A DNA stretch of 64,000 nucleotides from HGM04593 sp045661225 (GTDB lineage: Bacteria; Bacteroidota; Bacteroidia; Bacteroidales; Bacteroidaceae). The DNA is taken from the NCBI GenBank assembly GCA_045661225.1, contig JAZRFF010000028.1:25052-89051 (forward strand), in the 5' to 3' direction. The position numbers and the translations under genes are program-made. Of the stretch, positions 7,572 to 16,955 are shown piece after piece; the first letter of the stretch is position 1; every line of letters begins with the position of its first letter. The notes beneath the pieces are model-generated. The model searched no databases. It was given only the letters and a program-made list of their open reading frames with translations, and was not told where the DNA came from.

Positions 7572-9371
7572 TTATATCTGCTTATTGGCGCGCTTGCGCT
7601 CAATCTCGTCGAGGATAATCTTGCGCATACGCATTGATTTTGGTGTTACCTCAAGGTATTCGTCCTCTTTTATGTATTCAAGAGCCTCTTCGAGCGAGAA
7701 TACGATAGGCGGAATGATGCGGGCTTTGTCGTCGGAACCGCTGGCGCGCATATTGGTGAGTTTCTTGCTCTTGGTGACGTTTATCACAAGGTCATTCTCG
7801 TGAATGTGCTCGCCGACAACCTGACCGGCGTATACATCTTCCTGCGGGTTAATGAAGAATTTTCCGCGCTCCTGCAGCTTGTCTATGGCGTATGCGAATG
7901 CTGTTCCGCTCTCCATTGCCACCATAGAACCGTTGGTGCGGCGCTCAATCTCGCCCTTGTAAGGCTGGTACTCCTTGAAACGGTGTGCCATAATAGCTTC
8001 TCCGGCCGATGCTGTAAGTACATTGGTGCGAAGACCGATGATTCCTCGTGAAGGAATGTTGAACTCGATGTTTACGCGGTCGCCCTGTGCTTCCATCGAT
8101 AGCATCTCGCCCTTACGGCGTGTAACCATATCTATAATCTTGCTCGAAAAATCTGTAGGTACGTTTATTGTGAGCTCCTCGATAGGTTCGTGGCGTACTC
8201 CGTCAATTTCTTTATATATAACCTGTGGCTGTCCCACCTGCAGTTCGTAACCTTCGCGGCGCATAGTCTCAATGAGTACTGACAGGTGCAGAACGCCACG
8301 TCCGAACACGGTCCAGGCGTCCTCGTCGGGGTCTTTCTTTACTCTAAGGGCAAGGTTCTTGTCAAGCTCTTTGTCCAAACGCTCTTGAATGTGGCGCGAT
8401 GTAACGAATTTGCCCTCCTTGCCAAAGAAAGGTGAGTCGTTGATTGTAAAGAGCATACTCATTGTTGGTTCGTCGATGGCGATAGGCGGGAGCGCTTCGG
8501 GGTTCTCGAAGTCGCAAATGGTGTCGCCAATCTCGAACTTCTCGAGACCTACGATGGCGCAAATGTCACCCGACTCAACGCTCTCTGTCTTTTTGCGGCC
8601 GAGGCCTTCGAATGTGTGCAACTCCTTGATTCTCATCTTGCTTTCTTCGCCGTTGCGGTTTACGAGTGTGATGTTGGCACCTTCGGTAAGTGTTCCTCTG
8701 TGCACGCGGCCTATGGCAATGCGTCCGGTATAGGGTGAATAGTCGAGCGAGGTGATGAGCATCTGTGGCGTACCCTCTAATTTCTCGGGTGCGGGAATGT
8801 GCTCGAGAATGGCGTCGAGCAACGCTGTAAGGTCGGTAGTCTCCTTGCGCCAGTCGGTGCTCATCCAGTTGTTCTTTGCCGAACCGTAGAGCACCGGAAA
8901 ATCAAGCTGCTCCTCGGTTGCTTCAAGTGAGAACATAAGGTCGAAAACCATCTCGTACACCTCTTCGGGACGGCAGTTGGGCTTGTCGACTTTGTTCACG
9001 ACAACGATAGGCTTAAGACCTATCTGCAACGCCTTCTGCAACACAAAGCGTGTTTGGGGCATAGGTCCTTCGAACGCGTCTACAAGCAGAATACAGCCGT
9101 CGGCCATATTAAGCACGCGCTCAACCTCTCCACCAAAGTCGCTGTGTCCCGGAGTGTCAATGATGTTTATCTTTGTGTCCTTGTATTGTATGGATACATT
9201 CTTTGATAGAATGGTTATACCTCTTTCACGCTCAAGCTCGTTGTTGTCAAGAGTCAGCTTGTCGTTGTCCTGCTCCTTGAGAAGGTTGCCTGCAAGCATC
9301 ATCTTGTCCACGAGTGTGGTCTTTCCGTGGTCGACGTGCGCAATGATGGCGATGTTACGTATGTTCTGCAT
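7572..9371 (-). CDS. typA: Ribosome-associated GTPase TypA/BipA
   Basis: The 599-residue protein is a full-length TypA. G1 is AHVDHGKTT (residues 10-18), followed by the G2 region RERGITILSK, G3 DTPGHSDFGGEVERV and G4 VVNKVDKP, then EF-G-like domains II, III and V and the TypA-specific C-terminal domain ending near MRKIILDEIERKRANKQI. TypA binds the ribosome and helps 50S assembly and stress or cold growth. It heads a likely typA-trx-comM operon. A TAACTTTG box at 9502-9509 and a GC hairpin lie in its upstream region, leaving a leader of about 120 nt. Confidence 0.98.
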   Translation of the reverse strand: MQNIRNIAIIAHVDHGKTTLVDKMMLAGNLLKEQDNDKLTLDNNELERERGITILSKNVSIQYKDTKINIIDTPGHSDFGGEVERVLNMADGCILLVDAFEGPMPQTRFVLQKALQIGLKPIVVVNKVDKPNCRPEEVYEMVFDLMFSLEATEEQLDFPVLYGSAKNNWMSTDWRKETTDLTALLDAILEHIPAPEKLEGTPQMLITSLDYSPYTGRIAIGRVHRGTLTEGANITLVNRNGEESKMRIKELHTFEGLGRKKTESVESGDICAIVGLEKFEIGDTICDFENPEALPPIAIDEPTMSMLFTINDSPFFGKEGKFVTSRHIQERLDKELDKNLALRVKKDPDEDAWTVFGRGVLHLSVLIETMRREGYELQVGQPQVIYKEIDGVRHEPIEELTINVPTDFSSKIIDMVTRRKGEMLSMEAQGDRVNIEFNIPSRGIIGLRTNVLTASAGEAIMAHRFKEYQPYKGEIERRTNGSMVAMESGTAFAYAIDKLQERGKFFINPQEDVYAGQVVGEHIHENDLVINVTKSKKLTNMRASGSDDKARIIPPIVFSLEEALEYIKEDEYLEVTPKSMRMRKIILDEIERKRANKQI

Positions 9372-9482
9372 AATATATTGTGGATATTTTGTTCAAACTG
9401 TTTTTGTATTTGCCCGGTGTAGATGCGTTCCTTTTTGTTAATGTGTCGTTACTTTTGTCCGGCGACGACGGTTATGCGGGCC

Positions 9483-9509
9483 GCAAGCGCGCGAGCGCTT
9501 GCAAAGTTA
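9483..9509 (-). promoter_or_regulatory. typA promoter -7 box and leader hairpin
   Basis: The minus strand carries TAACTTTG at 9502-9509, a good -7 box, directly followed by an 8-bp perfect hairpin (GCAAGCGC-GCGA-GCGCTTGC, 9483-9502) that would lie at the 5' end of the typA transcript. No -33 TTG is seen at the right distance. The rest of the 9372-9697 gap holds the rpsO promoter and AT-rich DNA. Confidence 0.45.
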
Positions 9510-9627
9510 CAACAAAAAGAGCAAACTTGCGTTATTTTGCTCTGTGATTATAATGAATATACTCAAATAAATAAAGTACCGCAATAGCCTTTAAAAGGCA
9601 AAAAGCGAAAAAAAGTCGGAAAGTGAT

Positions 9628-9657
9628 TGCCAATCCGAAAAAAGGTTGTATCTTTGC
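9628..9657 (+). promoter_or_regulatory. rpsO promoter
   Basis: TTG (9628-9630), 19 bp, then TATCTTTG (9650-9657) and a following C match the Bacteroidetes consensus. The expected leader before the rpsO ATG at 9698 is about 35 nt. Confidence 0.75.
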
Positions 9658-9697
9658 AACCGCTAAAAGAATTTTTAATCATTTAAACATCAAATCT

Positions 9698-9967
9698 ATG
9701 TATTTGGATTCTGAGAAAAAGAAAGAGATCTTTGGCACATACGGAACGTCTAACACTGATACTGGTTCAGCTGAGAGCCAGATTGCTTTGTTCTCATACC
9801 GTATTGCCCATTTGACGGAGCACCTTAAGGCTAACCGTAAAGATTATAGCACACAGAGAGCTTTGACAACATTGGTAGGTAAGCGTCGTGCGCTCCTTAA
9901 CTATCTTAAGGACCGTGACATCAACCGTTACCGTGCAATTGTTGCTAAGCTTGGCTTGCGTAGATAA
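9698..9967 (+). CDS. rpsO: 30S ribosomal protein S15
   Basis: The protein is 89 residues, the exact usual length of S15, which binds 16S rRNA helices 20-22 and nucleates the platform of the small subunit. It has DTGSAESQIALFSYRI, LTEHLKANRKDYSTQRAL, LVGKRRALLNYLK and the ending YRAIVAKLGLRR. The frame is open 25 codons further upstream, but the ATG at 9698 gives the family length and follows the promoter by a normal leader. It is monocistronic, with a strong terminator 19 bp after the stop. Confidence 0.98.
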   Translation: MYLDSEKKKEIFGTYGTSNTDTGSAESQIALFSYRIAHLTEHLKANRKDYSTQRALTTLVGKRRALLNYLKDRDINRYRAIVAKLGLRR

Positions 9968-9986
9968 TCTGCGCCGGAAAAGGCTT

Positions 9987-10020
9987 GCGGGACTTTCGAA
10001 AGAAAGTCCCGCTTTTTTTA
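9987..10020 (+). terminator. Rho-independent terminator of rpsO
   Basis: An 11-bp perfect stem (GCGGGACTTTC / GAAAGTCCCGC) with a GAAA loop is followed directly by a run of seven T on the plus strand. Confidence 0.92.
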
Positions 10021-10089
10021 TTCTCTGAATGAACGTATCGCCTTCTTTTGGAACGGCGCTAATCTCGTTTATAATTCAGGGGCAGTCTT

Positions 10090-11385
10090 TTATACAGCTT
10101 TTTTGTTGCGCTGTAGCAGGATAGACAGAATAATGAATGCTCCCACCAGCATAGGGTAGTACAGGTGTGGAATAATTGCTACAGGCGACACCTTGGTGAG
10201 CCCGGCTGCCATAAGCAGTTGTGCGCCGTAGGGTAACACTCCCTGTACAAAGCACGAGGCGGTGTCCAGAAGGCTTGCCGAACGTCTGGGTGCTATTTTA
10301 AACGTGTTTGCAATATCGCGTGAAATATCGCCCACTGTAAGTATGGCAATAGTGTTGTTTGCAGTGCAGATATTAGCCATAGCGGTGAGTGCCACAATGG
10401 CAAATTCGGCACTCTTCTTCGATGCTATGCGTGCGGTGGTGAGCCCTATGAGGTACTCTATACCGCCGTTTATGCGTACAATCTCCAGCAGTCCGCCGGC
10501 AAGCATCGTTACAATAATCAATTCCCCCATTGACAATATTCCGTTGCCGATGTGTGAGAATAGTTCAAATTCCCCGAAACTGCCATACGTCAATCCCATA
10601 GCTCCCGACGCTACAATTCCCGTAACAAGCACTGTGAGTACATTCACCCCGAACAACGCCGATACTATCACTATAATATAAGGCAAGCATTTAAGGGCTT
10701 CGACGAGTGTTATTGCAGGTGCAGCAACCTCCTTTGCGCTGTTCCCGCTGAATGCATATATGAGCAACGTTATTATGGCCGCAGGGGCAACGAGCCTGAA
10801 ATTTGTATAGAATTTGCTACGCATTGAGCAACCTTGTGTCTGTGTGGCGGCAATGGTCGTGTCCGAGATAAACGACAGGTTGTCGCCGAAAAAAGCACCT
10901 CCAACAACAATGGCTACAAGCCACGCAGTGTCGAATCCTGTCTGTTCGGCAAGCGTGTTTACCATTGGAGCAAGCGCAACGATTGTGCCCACCGATGTTC
11001 CTATGGAAAGTGATATAAAGCAGGCGGCAGCGAAAATACCGGCCGGAAGATAGTTGGCCGGAATGAATTTCAGAGTTATTGTCACCGTAGCGTCTACAGC
11101 GCCCATTGCCTTTGTTATTTGTGCAAAGGCACCCGCAAGCACGAATATCCACACCATATACATTATGCGGGAATTTGCGGCACCGCCCGAGAAACTGTTT
11201 ACGCGCTCCTCAATGCCTCCGAAACGCGATATTGCAATGGCATATATTGACGCAGTCAAGAATGCAACTGTTATTGGAATGCGGTAAAAGTCCCCTGCAA
11301 TGAGCGAACCTACAAGGTACACAGCCAACAGTACAATTATAGGCGATATAGCAGTGAGTCCGCGCAGAATGTTGTTGCTTTTCAT
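10090..11385 (-). CDS. NhaC-family Na+/H+ antiporter
   Basis: This 431-residue inner-membrane transporter has about eleven or twelve hydrophobic segments. Family features are ISLSIGTSVGTIVALAP, VGGAFFGDNLSFISDTTIAA (a classic NhaC core with its Asp and Asn) and a repeated late half with TANNTIAILTVGDISRD. I choose the ATG at 11383-11385 (MKSNNILRGL). An ATG 17 codons upstream gives a hydrophilic extension and would begin upstream of the likely transcript start. It presumably exchanges Na+ or an organic ion for protons; the exact substrate cannot be told. It is convergent with rpsO and has its own promoter at 11407-11436. Confidence 0.88.
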   Translation of the reverse strand: MKSNNILRGLTAISPIIVLLAVYLVGSLIAGDFYRIPITVAFLTASIYAIAISRFGGIEERVNSFSGGAANSRIMYMVWIFVLAGAFAQITKAMGAVDATVTITLKFIPANYLPAGIFAAACFISLSIGTSVGTIVALAPMVNTLAEQTGFDTAWLVAIVVGGAFFGDNLSFISDTTIAATQTQGCSMRSKFYTNFRLVAPAAIITLLIYAFSGNSAKEVAAPAITLVEALKCLPYIIVIVSALFGVNVLTVLVTGIVASGAMGLTYGSFGEFELFSHIGNGILSMGELIIVTMLAGGLLEIVRINGGIEYLIGLTTARIASKKSAEFAIVALTAMANICTANNTIAILTVGDISRDIANTFKIAPRRSASLLDTASCFVQGVLPYGAQLLMAAGLTKVSPVAIIPHLYYPMLVGAFIILSILLQRNKKAV

Positions 11386-11406
11386 ACTTAGTGTTTTTTC
11401 AGTGTG

Positions 11407-11436
11407 CGAAGATAAGAAAAAATACTGTTTATACAA
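11407..11436 (-). promoter_or_regulatory. Promoter of the NhaC-family gene
   Basis: On the minus strand TTG (11434-11436) is followed after 19 bp by TATCTTCG (11407-11414), one base off the TAnnTTTG consensus. The -33 box is formed by the U-tract of the terminator that ends the upstream GH85 gene. Confidence 0.55.
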
Positions 11437-11466
11437 AAAAGTGGTGCGCCTTCACAGGCGCACCAC
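11435..11466 (-). terminator. Terminator of the susC-susD-GH85 operon
   Basis: A 10-bp perfect stem (GTGGTGCGCC / GGCGCACCAC, 11441-11466) with a 6-nt loop is followed on the minus strand by TTTTTTG. Confidence 0.88.
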
Positions 11467-11490
11467 CAATTGATTATCTTTTTCTCTCGG

Positions 11491-14400
11491 TTACTTTACA
11501 AGAACCTTTGCCGAGCGAATGATATTGTCGTTCTGCATCTTTACAAGGTATGTACCGGGCTCAATGGCAATCTTGGCAGGTTTTTCGGCAAACTCTACCA
11601 AACGACCGTCGATGGTGTAAACCCAAGCAACCTCGGCATTCTCAATAATGATAGCGCCTTCTGTACCTTCGGCCTTAGAAACCTCGACAGCCTCAACCTC
11701 CTCGACACCGGTAGGAGCGTTAACGCCCTCGGGCTCTTCGGCTATACCCTGGTCGCGTGTGTCAACAATGGTACGTCCGGGGTTTGTACCCTGAATCTCT
11801 GCGTTGAAGTCTATTGTGAAACCCTTTGCGTGGTAGCCAACAGGGCTGAACATTCCGGCGAACCAAGCGTCCGAGAATACAATGCGCAGACGGCTTGAGC
11901 CTGGTGTCGCGTTTTCTGGAACTTTGAATGTAAACGTGACACCGGTTGTCTGGAATGCTTCAGTTGCCTTACGAGCAGTTCCTGCAAAGAATATGCGCTC
12001 GCCCTCGGGGTCGGTTGTTGTCTTTCCTGTCTCAATCTCGCTTTGGTCTCTCTTTACCGGCAATGGCTTGTCAAAGTCTCCACTACCGTTGAGGTCCAAC
12101 CAACCGCCTGCAAAGCAGTACTTCAAACCGTCGCTGGTGTCCGCACCCTTTAGTGTTATCTGAATTTCCTGACCTTGTCTCACAATCAGTGTGTGGTCAA
12201 GAGCATCGGCATACTGTGTTCCATCGAGCACAGGCTTGTCGGCTGTGTAGTTGATGTTCTGTACAGCACCAGTGGTCTTAACCTCGGTTAGGTAACGCTG
12301 CTCGCGTGCAATGTCGGCACCTTCGCAGTATTCGTCCATCTGGCTAATACCGTAACCGCCTACTCTGTCTTCTTTTACAGGAAGCTCGCTTTGAGCTGCA
12401 CGGTTAACTTTTGTCCAGATAGTTGGAGAATAGGTCTTTTTGTCAAGAGAAATGGCACGTACACCAATGTAGGGAACGTCGTTCACGCTCTCAAAGTCGA
12501 TGTTTGGAATAAGTGTAGCCCACTGCGATGTTGTACCGATTTTCGATATACGTCCCTCTTCGCCAATCTTCAAAAGAATCTCGAAGTGGTCAATGTTGGC
12601 CTCGTCGTTGTAGAGCAATCCCCATTCTGCGCGGTCTTGTGCCTCGGCATCAACTTCCCAGTGCAGCTTAACGGCCATTGAGGTCTTGGTTTCCTTCTTC
12701 ACATTAGCAACAATGTTCTTTACATTTGCAGGTGTGATGGTGCTGTCGTCGTTAAGTTCGAGCTTACCGATGTACAACTGATAGTTCTCTTTGTTGCCCT
12801 TTACGCGGAAACCTACACGCTCTACAACGTCGTTGTTGTTAAGACCATTGAGAGCAATCTTTTTCTCTTCCCAAGTGTTGCCGGCAATGTCTCCGTATGG
12901 GAATTCAAGCCAGGTGTCGCTGCCTTTTTTCTTGAGAATGAGGTAAAGGTTCGATGGCTGTGCGCCGTTGAGGCTTTTTACTGCAATGTTGGCATATGGG
13001 TTGTGACCCTCGACCTTAAGGCTTGTCTTGTAGAGCACAATGTCGGTGCCGCTTGTTTTTGCAGTACCGGTAAGTTCAATTGATGAACCTCCTGTGTATG
13101 CATCGAGGTGTGTGTAGTTAACGTCAATGTCGTAGTTGGCGTTTGTTGTGCCACTTGTGTAACGCAACCAACGGTATGTGGGCACAATGTCCTGTGCACC
13201 CATATTGTACCAGTTGCCGGCGTAAGACTTCTTACCTTTGTAGAAGTAACGGTCGCCGTTACCCAGTGTAAAGTGTGTAAGGAAGTGGAATCCACCCTGA
13301 ATAGCCGAACGCTCAGGAATCCAGTTTGCAATACCGGCAAACTCCGATAGTGGCAATGGATAATCCTTTGTGGGTTCCCAGTGTATTTTGCCGCTATTCG
13401 CTCTTGTTACCGCAGGACGGTCTATCGGGTTGCGCTTGCCACCCGACATTGCGCGCTCGAGCAGACGCTGGTAGTTACCCTGAATGTCGTAAGTACCGTC
13501 ACCGCTATTGTAACTCATAAAACGGCTTTGACCGTGCTCGCCCCAAAGACAGATACCAATTTTGTGTGCATAGCTGTCATACTCAAGGTTGTTCCAGCTG
13601 CGGTCCATACCCGCAATCCAAACACCGGTGTAAAGACCATCGGCTGTGCCACAATTCAATTCTGCTGCTTTTACCGAATTTGACATATTATAACCACCGG
13701 TAAAGTCACCATTGCTATAGTTTAGCATCAGGTCGTGAGTCTTACCTTCGCTGTTTCCCAAAAGAGCGTTTGTTTGTGCCGTGTTGTATGGAGAAAGACC
13801 AGCTACTGCTGTATATATTGCACTATGGTAGTTTGTGAAACCAACCTCGGCTGCATATTTCCAAAGCTCCTTGTGTACAGCTACAATATCTTCATTTGAA
13901 AAACTGTTATCCTCCCAGTTGTAGTTGATACCGTCCGAACCAAGGAACATTAAAATGTGAATGAGAGGACGTACATATTTAAATGTGCCGTCGCTGTTCT
14001 TCTTTGTGATGAGTGCACTATATTCTTTGTCGTTACCGCCCGGTGTCCAGCTCTCGAAGAATGCAATACCGCTCATAATGTCGGTACCGTTGCGGTGTGC
14101 TGCGTCGACCCAAGAACCGGGGGCTGTAAAGAATCCGTGGTTCCAGCTACCAAAGAGGTTGGTGTACTGCCACATTGAGAATACGTCTGAACCGAACTTG
14201 CCGTTGGGGTGTCCAACACCGTGGTCTTTACCAATGTCTGTTGGAATGTTCAGGAACAGGTTGCGTCTCTCATAGGTCTCGGGGAGAAGGCGGTCGGCGC
14301 GGTCAAGAATCTCGGCACGACGAACGTGTGAGCGTATGAACGCAAGGTCCGAAGGCAGAATACCAATGCCCATCAACTCTTCGTCTGTGGGGAACTTGCG

Positions 14401-15003
14401 ACCCTTCTGGTCAACCTCGTAGAAAAGGTCCATAAGGCGCTGAACATCGAATCCCGAAAAATCGTAGAACGCATCGGGGTCGTCCTCCTGGCCTGTAATG
14501 TCCTTCCAAGGCTCTTCGCCTACAATGTCAATAACGTAGCTGTTACCGGCATCGGTTGTGTTCCAACCATCAATAATCATACCCGTGGGCTTTTGATTAG
14601 GGTCCTGCGAGTTCATATATAAATCGCCTAATCCCAATTTCCAGGGATAACTGTTGTTACCCGATGCTTCTATTTTTAATTCGGTACTCGAGAAATATCC
14701 GTACACACCCGAAGCGCAAACGTATTTGTTGGCACCGATGCTGAACAGGTAGTACTTTTTCTCCTTTTCAATGATTCGGAACTGTTGGTTGGGGTCGTTA
14801 GCGTCTTTGCTTACACTGCCGACCTCTGTTCCTGAACTGAATGCAATACTGTTCTTGAAATTGTCGCTGAACATCAAGAAACCTCTTGCACTGCTGATGG
14901 TCACAATCTTGTCGTTGCTGAGTTGTGACAGAGCTGTTAACTTCTCGGCGTGCACTGTGGTCAGGCACAAGATGCTGAGAAGGGTTAAAAGAGTCTTTCT
15001 CAT
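11491..15003 (-). CDS. GH85-type endo-beta-N-acetylglucosaminidase with T9SS-type C-terminal domain
   Basis: The 1170-residue secreted enzyme has a signal peptide (residues 1-19, ending VHA). A beta-rich N-terminal domain (about 25-160) precedes a GH85-like barrel (about 240-620). Its marks are GSWVDAAHRNGTDIMSG, the active-site block SDGINYNWED (the N-x-E of GH85 fits Asn362 and Glu364) and a later DLMLNYSNGDF. GH85 enzymes cut the chitobiose core of N-glycans, releasing the oligosaccharide and leaving one GlcNAc on the protein. Beta domains follow (about 640-1060). The last 70 residues (VYTIDGRLVE, EPGTYLVKMQ, AKVLVK) resemble a type A T9SS sorting domain. It is the last gene after SusC-like and SusD-like genes, 59 bp after the latter. 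The barrel is divergent, so assignment is from motifs only. Confidence 0.8.
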   Translation of the reverse strand: MRKTLLTLLSILCLTTVHAEKLTALSQLSNDKIVTISSARGFLMFSDNFKNSIAFSSGTEVGSVSKDANDPNQQFRIIEKEKKYYLFSIGANKYVCASGVYGYFSSTELKIEASGNNSYPWKLGLGDLYMNSQDPNQKPTGMIIDGWNTTDAGNSYVIDIVGEEPWKDITGQEDDPDAFYDFSGFDVQRLMDLFYEVDQKGRKFPTDEELMGIGILPSDLAFIRSHVRRAEILDRADRLLPETYERRNLFLNIPTDIGKDHGVGHPNGKFGSDVFSMWQYTNLFGSWNHGFFTAPGSWVDAAHRNGTDIMSGIAFFESWTPGGNDKEYSALITKKNSDGTFKYVRPLIHILMFLGSDGINYNWEDNSFSNEDIVAVHKELWKYAAEVGFTNYHSAIYTAVAGLSPYNTAQTNALLGNSEGKTHDLMLNYSNGDFTGGYNMSNSVKAAELNCGTADGLYTGVWIAGMDRSWNNLEYDSYAHKIGICLWGEHGQSRFMSYNSGDGTYDIQGNYQRLLERAMSGGKRNPIDRPAVTRANSGKIHWEPTKDYPLPLSEFAGIANWIPERSAIQGGFHFLTHFTLGNGDRYFYKGKKSYAGNWYNMGAQDIVPTYRWLRYTSGTTNANYDIDVNYTHLDAYTGGSSIELTGTAKTSGTDIVLYKTSLKVEGHNPYANIAVKSLNGAQPSNLYLILKKKGSDTWLEFPYGDIAGNTWEEKKIALNGLNNNDVVERVGFRVKGNKENYQLYIGKLELNDDSTITPANVKNIVANVKKETKTSMAVKLHWEVDAEAQDRAEWGLLYNDEANIDHFEILLKIGEEGRISKIGTTSQWATLIPNIDFESVNDVPYIGVRAISLDKKTYSPTIWTKVNRAAQSELPVKEDRVGGYGISQMDEYCEGADIAREQRYLTEVKTTGAVQNINYTADKPVLDGTQYADALDHTLIVRQGQEIQITLKGADTSDGLKYCFAGGWLDLNGSGDFDKPLPVKRDQSEIETGKTTTDPEGERIFFAGTARKATEAFQTTGVTFTFKVPENATPGSSRLRIVFSDAWFAGMFSPVGYHAKGFTIDFNAEIQGTNPGRTIVDTRDQGIAEEPEGVNAPTGVEEVEAVEVSKAEGTEGAIIIENAEVAWVYTIDGRLVEFAEKPAKIAIEPGTYLVKMQNDNIIRSAKVLVK

Positions 15004-15062
15004 CTTTTTAATAATTAGTTAGTATAAAGTTTTTTATCTCTCCAATGTATGCTTGTTTCTTG

Positions 15063-16925
15063 TTAGAAGTTAGCCTTGTCAACGTCCCACCACAAGCGTG
15101 TAGCCTGCAGGTCGGCACCACCAAGAGCGGGGAGTCCGAACTCGTTTACAATAGCCTGGATACGGTCCTCGGTGGGTGCCCAAGGTATGCGACGTATAAT
15201 ATCTCCCTCTACAAGAGAACCATCGCCATCTTCGGGGTTAAGCACGGGGAACAGTTTGGGGTAGCCTGTACGACGCAACTCGGTCCAAGCCTCGGTTGAG
15301 AGCGGGAACAGTGCAATGTACTTCTGGGTGATAATCTTCTCGAGCTTTGTCTCCTGAGTATCATTATCGTTCCACTTAACGCCAATCTTTGTTGTGCTTT
15401 CCAAATCTTCGGTGTTGCCTGTGGGGTCAATATATGTGTAGTCGGCAGCACTCTCTTGAGCCATATAATCTCCTACAAGGGTTTTGTACGGGAATACATC
15501 GGGGAATCCTTCGAATGGACACTCGAGGTAAGCGTTCTCAATAGCACGCTCATAGAAGAACTGTGCTGTACCGCCCATACTCCAACCGCGCAGAGCACCT
15601 TCGGCACGCAACAGGTCAACCTCGGCCCACTTTATAAAGTAGAGAGGAATAAGTGCGTCAGTAAATGTCTGTGTGTTGATTTTTGAGAATGCCTGTAGCT
15701 GGTTAACGGCGTAGTCCTGTCCTGTACCTACAAGGAAACCTTCGCGCAAACCGCATAGTCTTGTGCCTGCAGGCATCTTCTCGAATGTCTCGTCGTTTAT
15801 AATTACGTTGTTGTTATTTTCGAACACATAATCAACGTATGGGTGGTTGAGGCTCATAAGCAAGCTCTCGAACGATGCCGACAATACAAGGTCACCCCAG
15901 CCGAACACTCCCAGAAGCGGGTGAGCGAAACCGCTGAACATTGGGTAAAGAGCGTGCTGGTCGAGCTCGCGCTCAATGACACCGCTTGCAACAGCCTCTT
16001 CGGCCCATTTTCTGGCAGTCACAGCATCAACCTTTACAATGTGCATAGCCATACGCAATTTCAACGAGTTTGCGAGCTTGATGTATGTGTCGAAGCTTGT
16101 ATCTCCCTCAAGGTAGAAGGCGGGGTTTGTATCGTGGTAAGCTCCCAATATACCGGTGACTATATTCTTATACTCATCGGAACGATATTCGTAGTTCTGC
16201 AGACAGGCTACAATGTTGTCGATGTTCTTTACAATAGCATTGTAGATGCTTCGCACGTTGATGTACACGCGAGGGTCCTCAACACCTCTCTTGTCCTCGA
16301 AATATGTGTAAGGACCGGCAAGGTCGGCCTGCTCCTGTGCAATGATGCAGTAGAAAAGAAGGTTGATGGCCTTAATCTCGGGGATTTTGTTCATTTCGGG
16401 GTCATTGAGCAAGGGAATTATTGAGTTCTTTGCCATTGTATAGGCACCCAACGGGTCGCCGTTAAAATCGGTGGTAAGGTCGTATGTCGAGGTCTTTTTA
16501 CCATACATAAAGTCGCTGTGAGGTACTGTAAAGTACTGTGCGTATGTATCGGGGCCAAGACTGTACTGACGCTGGTAAGCGTGCTCGGCAGGGTAGCCGC
16601 CCTCTTTACCGCCACGAATGTTATAACGTCCTGACATTGCCTGACGGAACAGCGGGTCAAGATAACCGGCAGCAGCAGCAACCTCTTCAATAGGGTATTC
16701 CTCGTAGTAATTGAGTACGTCGGCGGGTGTCTCTTCCTCTATAAGGGTGTCAAACTCTCCCGGACGCTGCACTTCATTCTCGGGCTTGTTTTCTGTATTG
16801 TTGTTCTCGGGTACAATAATGTCGCCTAAACCAAATTCGTCGCCCGGATTATCGAACTTCAAACAAGAGTTCATTGCAAACGATGTAAATAACAACGTTG
16901 CTGCTAAAATCAGATGTTTTTTCAT
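15063..16925 (-). CDS. SusD/RagB-like nutrient-binding lipoprotein (SusD_like-2 type)
   Basis: The 620-residue protein has a lipoprotein signal (MKKHLILAATLLFTSFAMNSC, lipid on Cys21) followed by an acidic Asn/Glu-rich stretch. The body looks like the SusD_like-2 subfamily: TYAQYFTVPHSD, an alpha-helical TPR-like scaffold with LANSLKLRMAMHI and WAEEAVASGVI, then PLYFIKWAEVDLLRAEGAL and KYIALFPLSTEAWTELRRTGYP near the end. SusD proteins sit on the cell surface as lids on SusC transporters and bind the glycan. It lies 30 bp after the SusC-like gene. With a GH85 enzyme downstream, the ligand is probably an N-glycan; that is inferred from context. Confidence 0.92.
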   Translation of the reverse strand: MKKHLILAATLLFTSFAMNSCLKFDNPGDEFGLGDIIVPENNNTENKPENEVQRPGEFDTLIEEETPADVLNYYEEYPIEEVAAAAGYLDPLFRQAMSGRYNIRGGKEGGYPAEHAYQRQYSLGPDTYAQYFTVPHSDFMYGKKTSTYDLTTDFNGDPLGAYTMAKNSIIPLLNDPEMNKIPEIKAINLLFYCIIAQEQADLAGPYTYFEDKRGVEDPRVYINVRSIYNAIVKNIDNIVACLQNYEYRSDEYKNIVTGILGAYHDTNPAFYLEGDTSFDTYIKLANSLKLRMAMHIVKVDAVTARKWAEEAVASGVIERELDQHALYPMFSGFAHPLLGVFGWGDLVLSASFESLLMSLNHPYVDYVFENNNNVIINDETFEKMPAGTRLCGLREGFLVGTGQDYAVNQLQAFSKINTQTFTDALIPLYFIKWAEVDLLRAEGALRGWSMGGTAQFFYERAIENAYLECPFEGFPDVFPYKTLVGDYMAQESAADYTYIDPTGNTEDLESTTKIGVKWNDNDTQETKLEKIITQKYIALFPLSTEAWTELRRTGYPKLFPVLNPEDGDGSLVEGDIIRRIPWAPTEDRIQAIVNEFGLPALGGADLQATRLWWDVDKANF

Positions 16926-16955
16926 ATCTAGAATAATTTTTTTACCTTATTTATA

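Noticed and set aside
9372..9697. Riboswitch or leader-peptide region before rpsO
   Set aside because: The plus-strand leader is only about 35 nt, and no conserved aptamer-like structure is visible.
11491..15003. GH18 chitinase-type endoglycosidase
   Set aside because: The GH18 DxxDxDxE strand is absent; the WVDAAHRNG block and the N-x-E motif fit GH85 better.
15843..16424. 193-codon plus-strand open frame
   Set aside because: It is antisense to the SusD-like gene, its product is Val/Cys-rich without domains, and the SusD frame explains the conservation-type signal.
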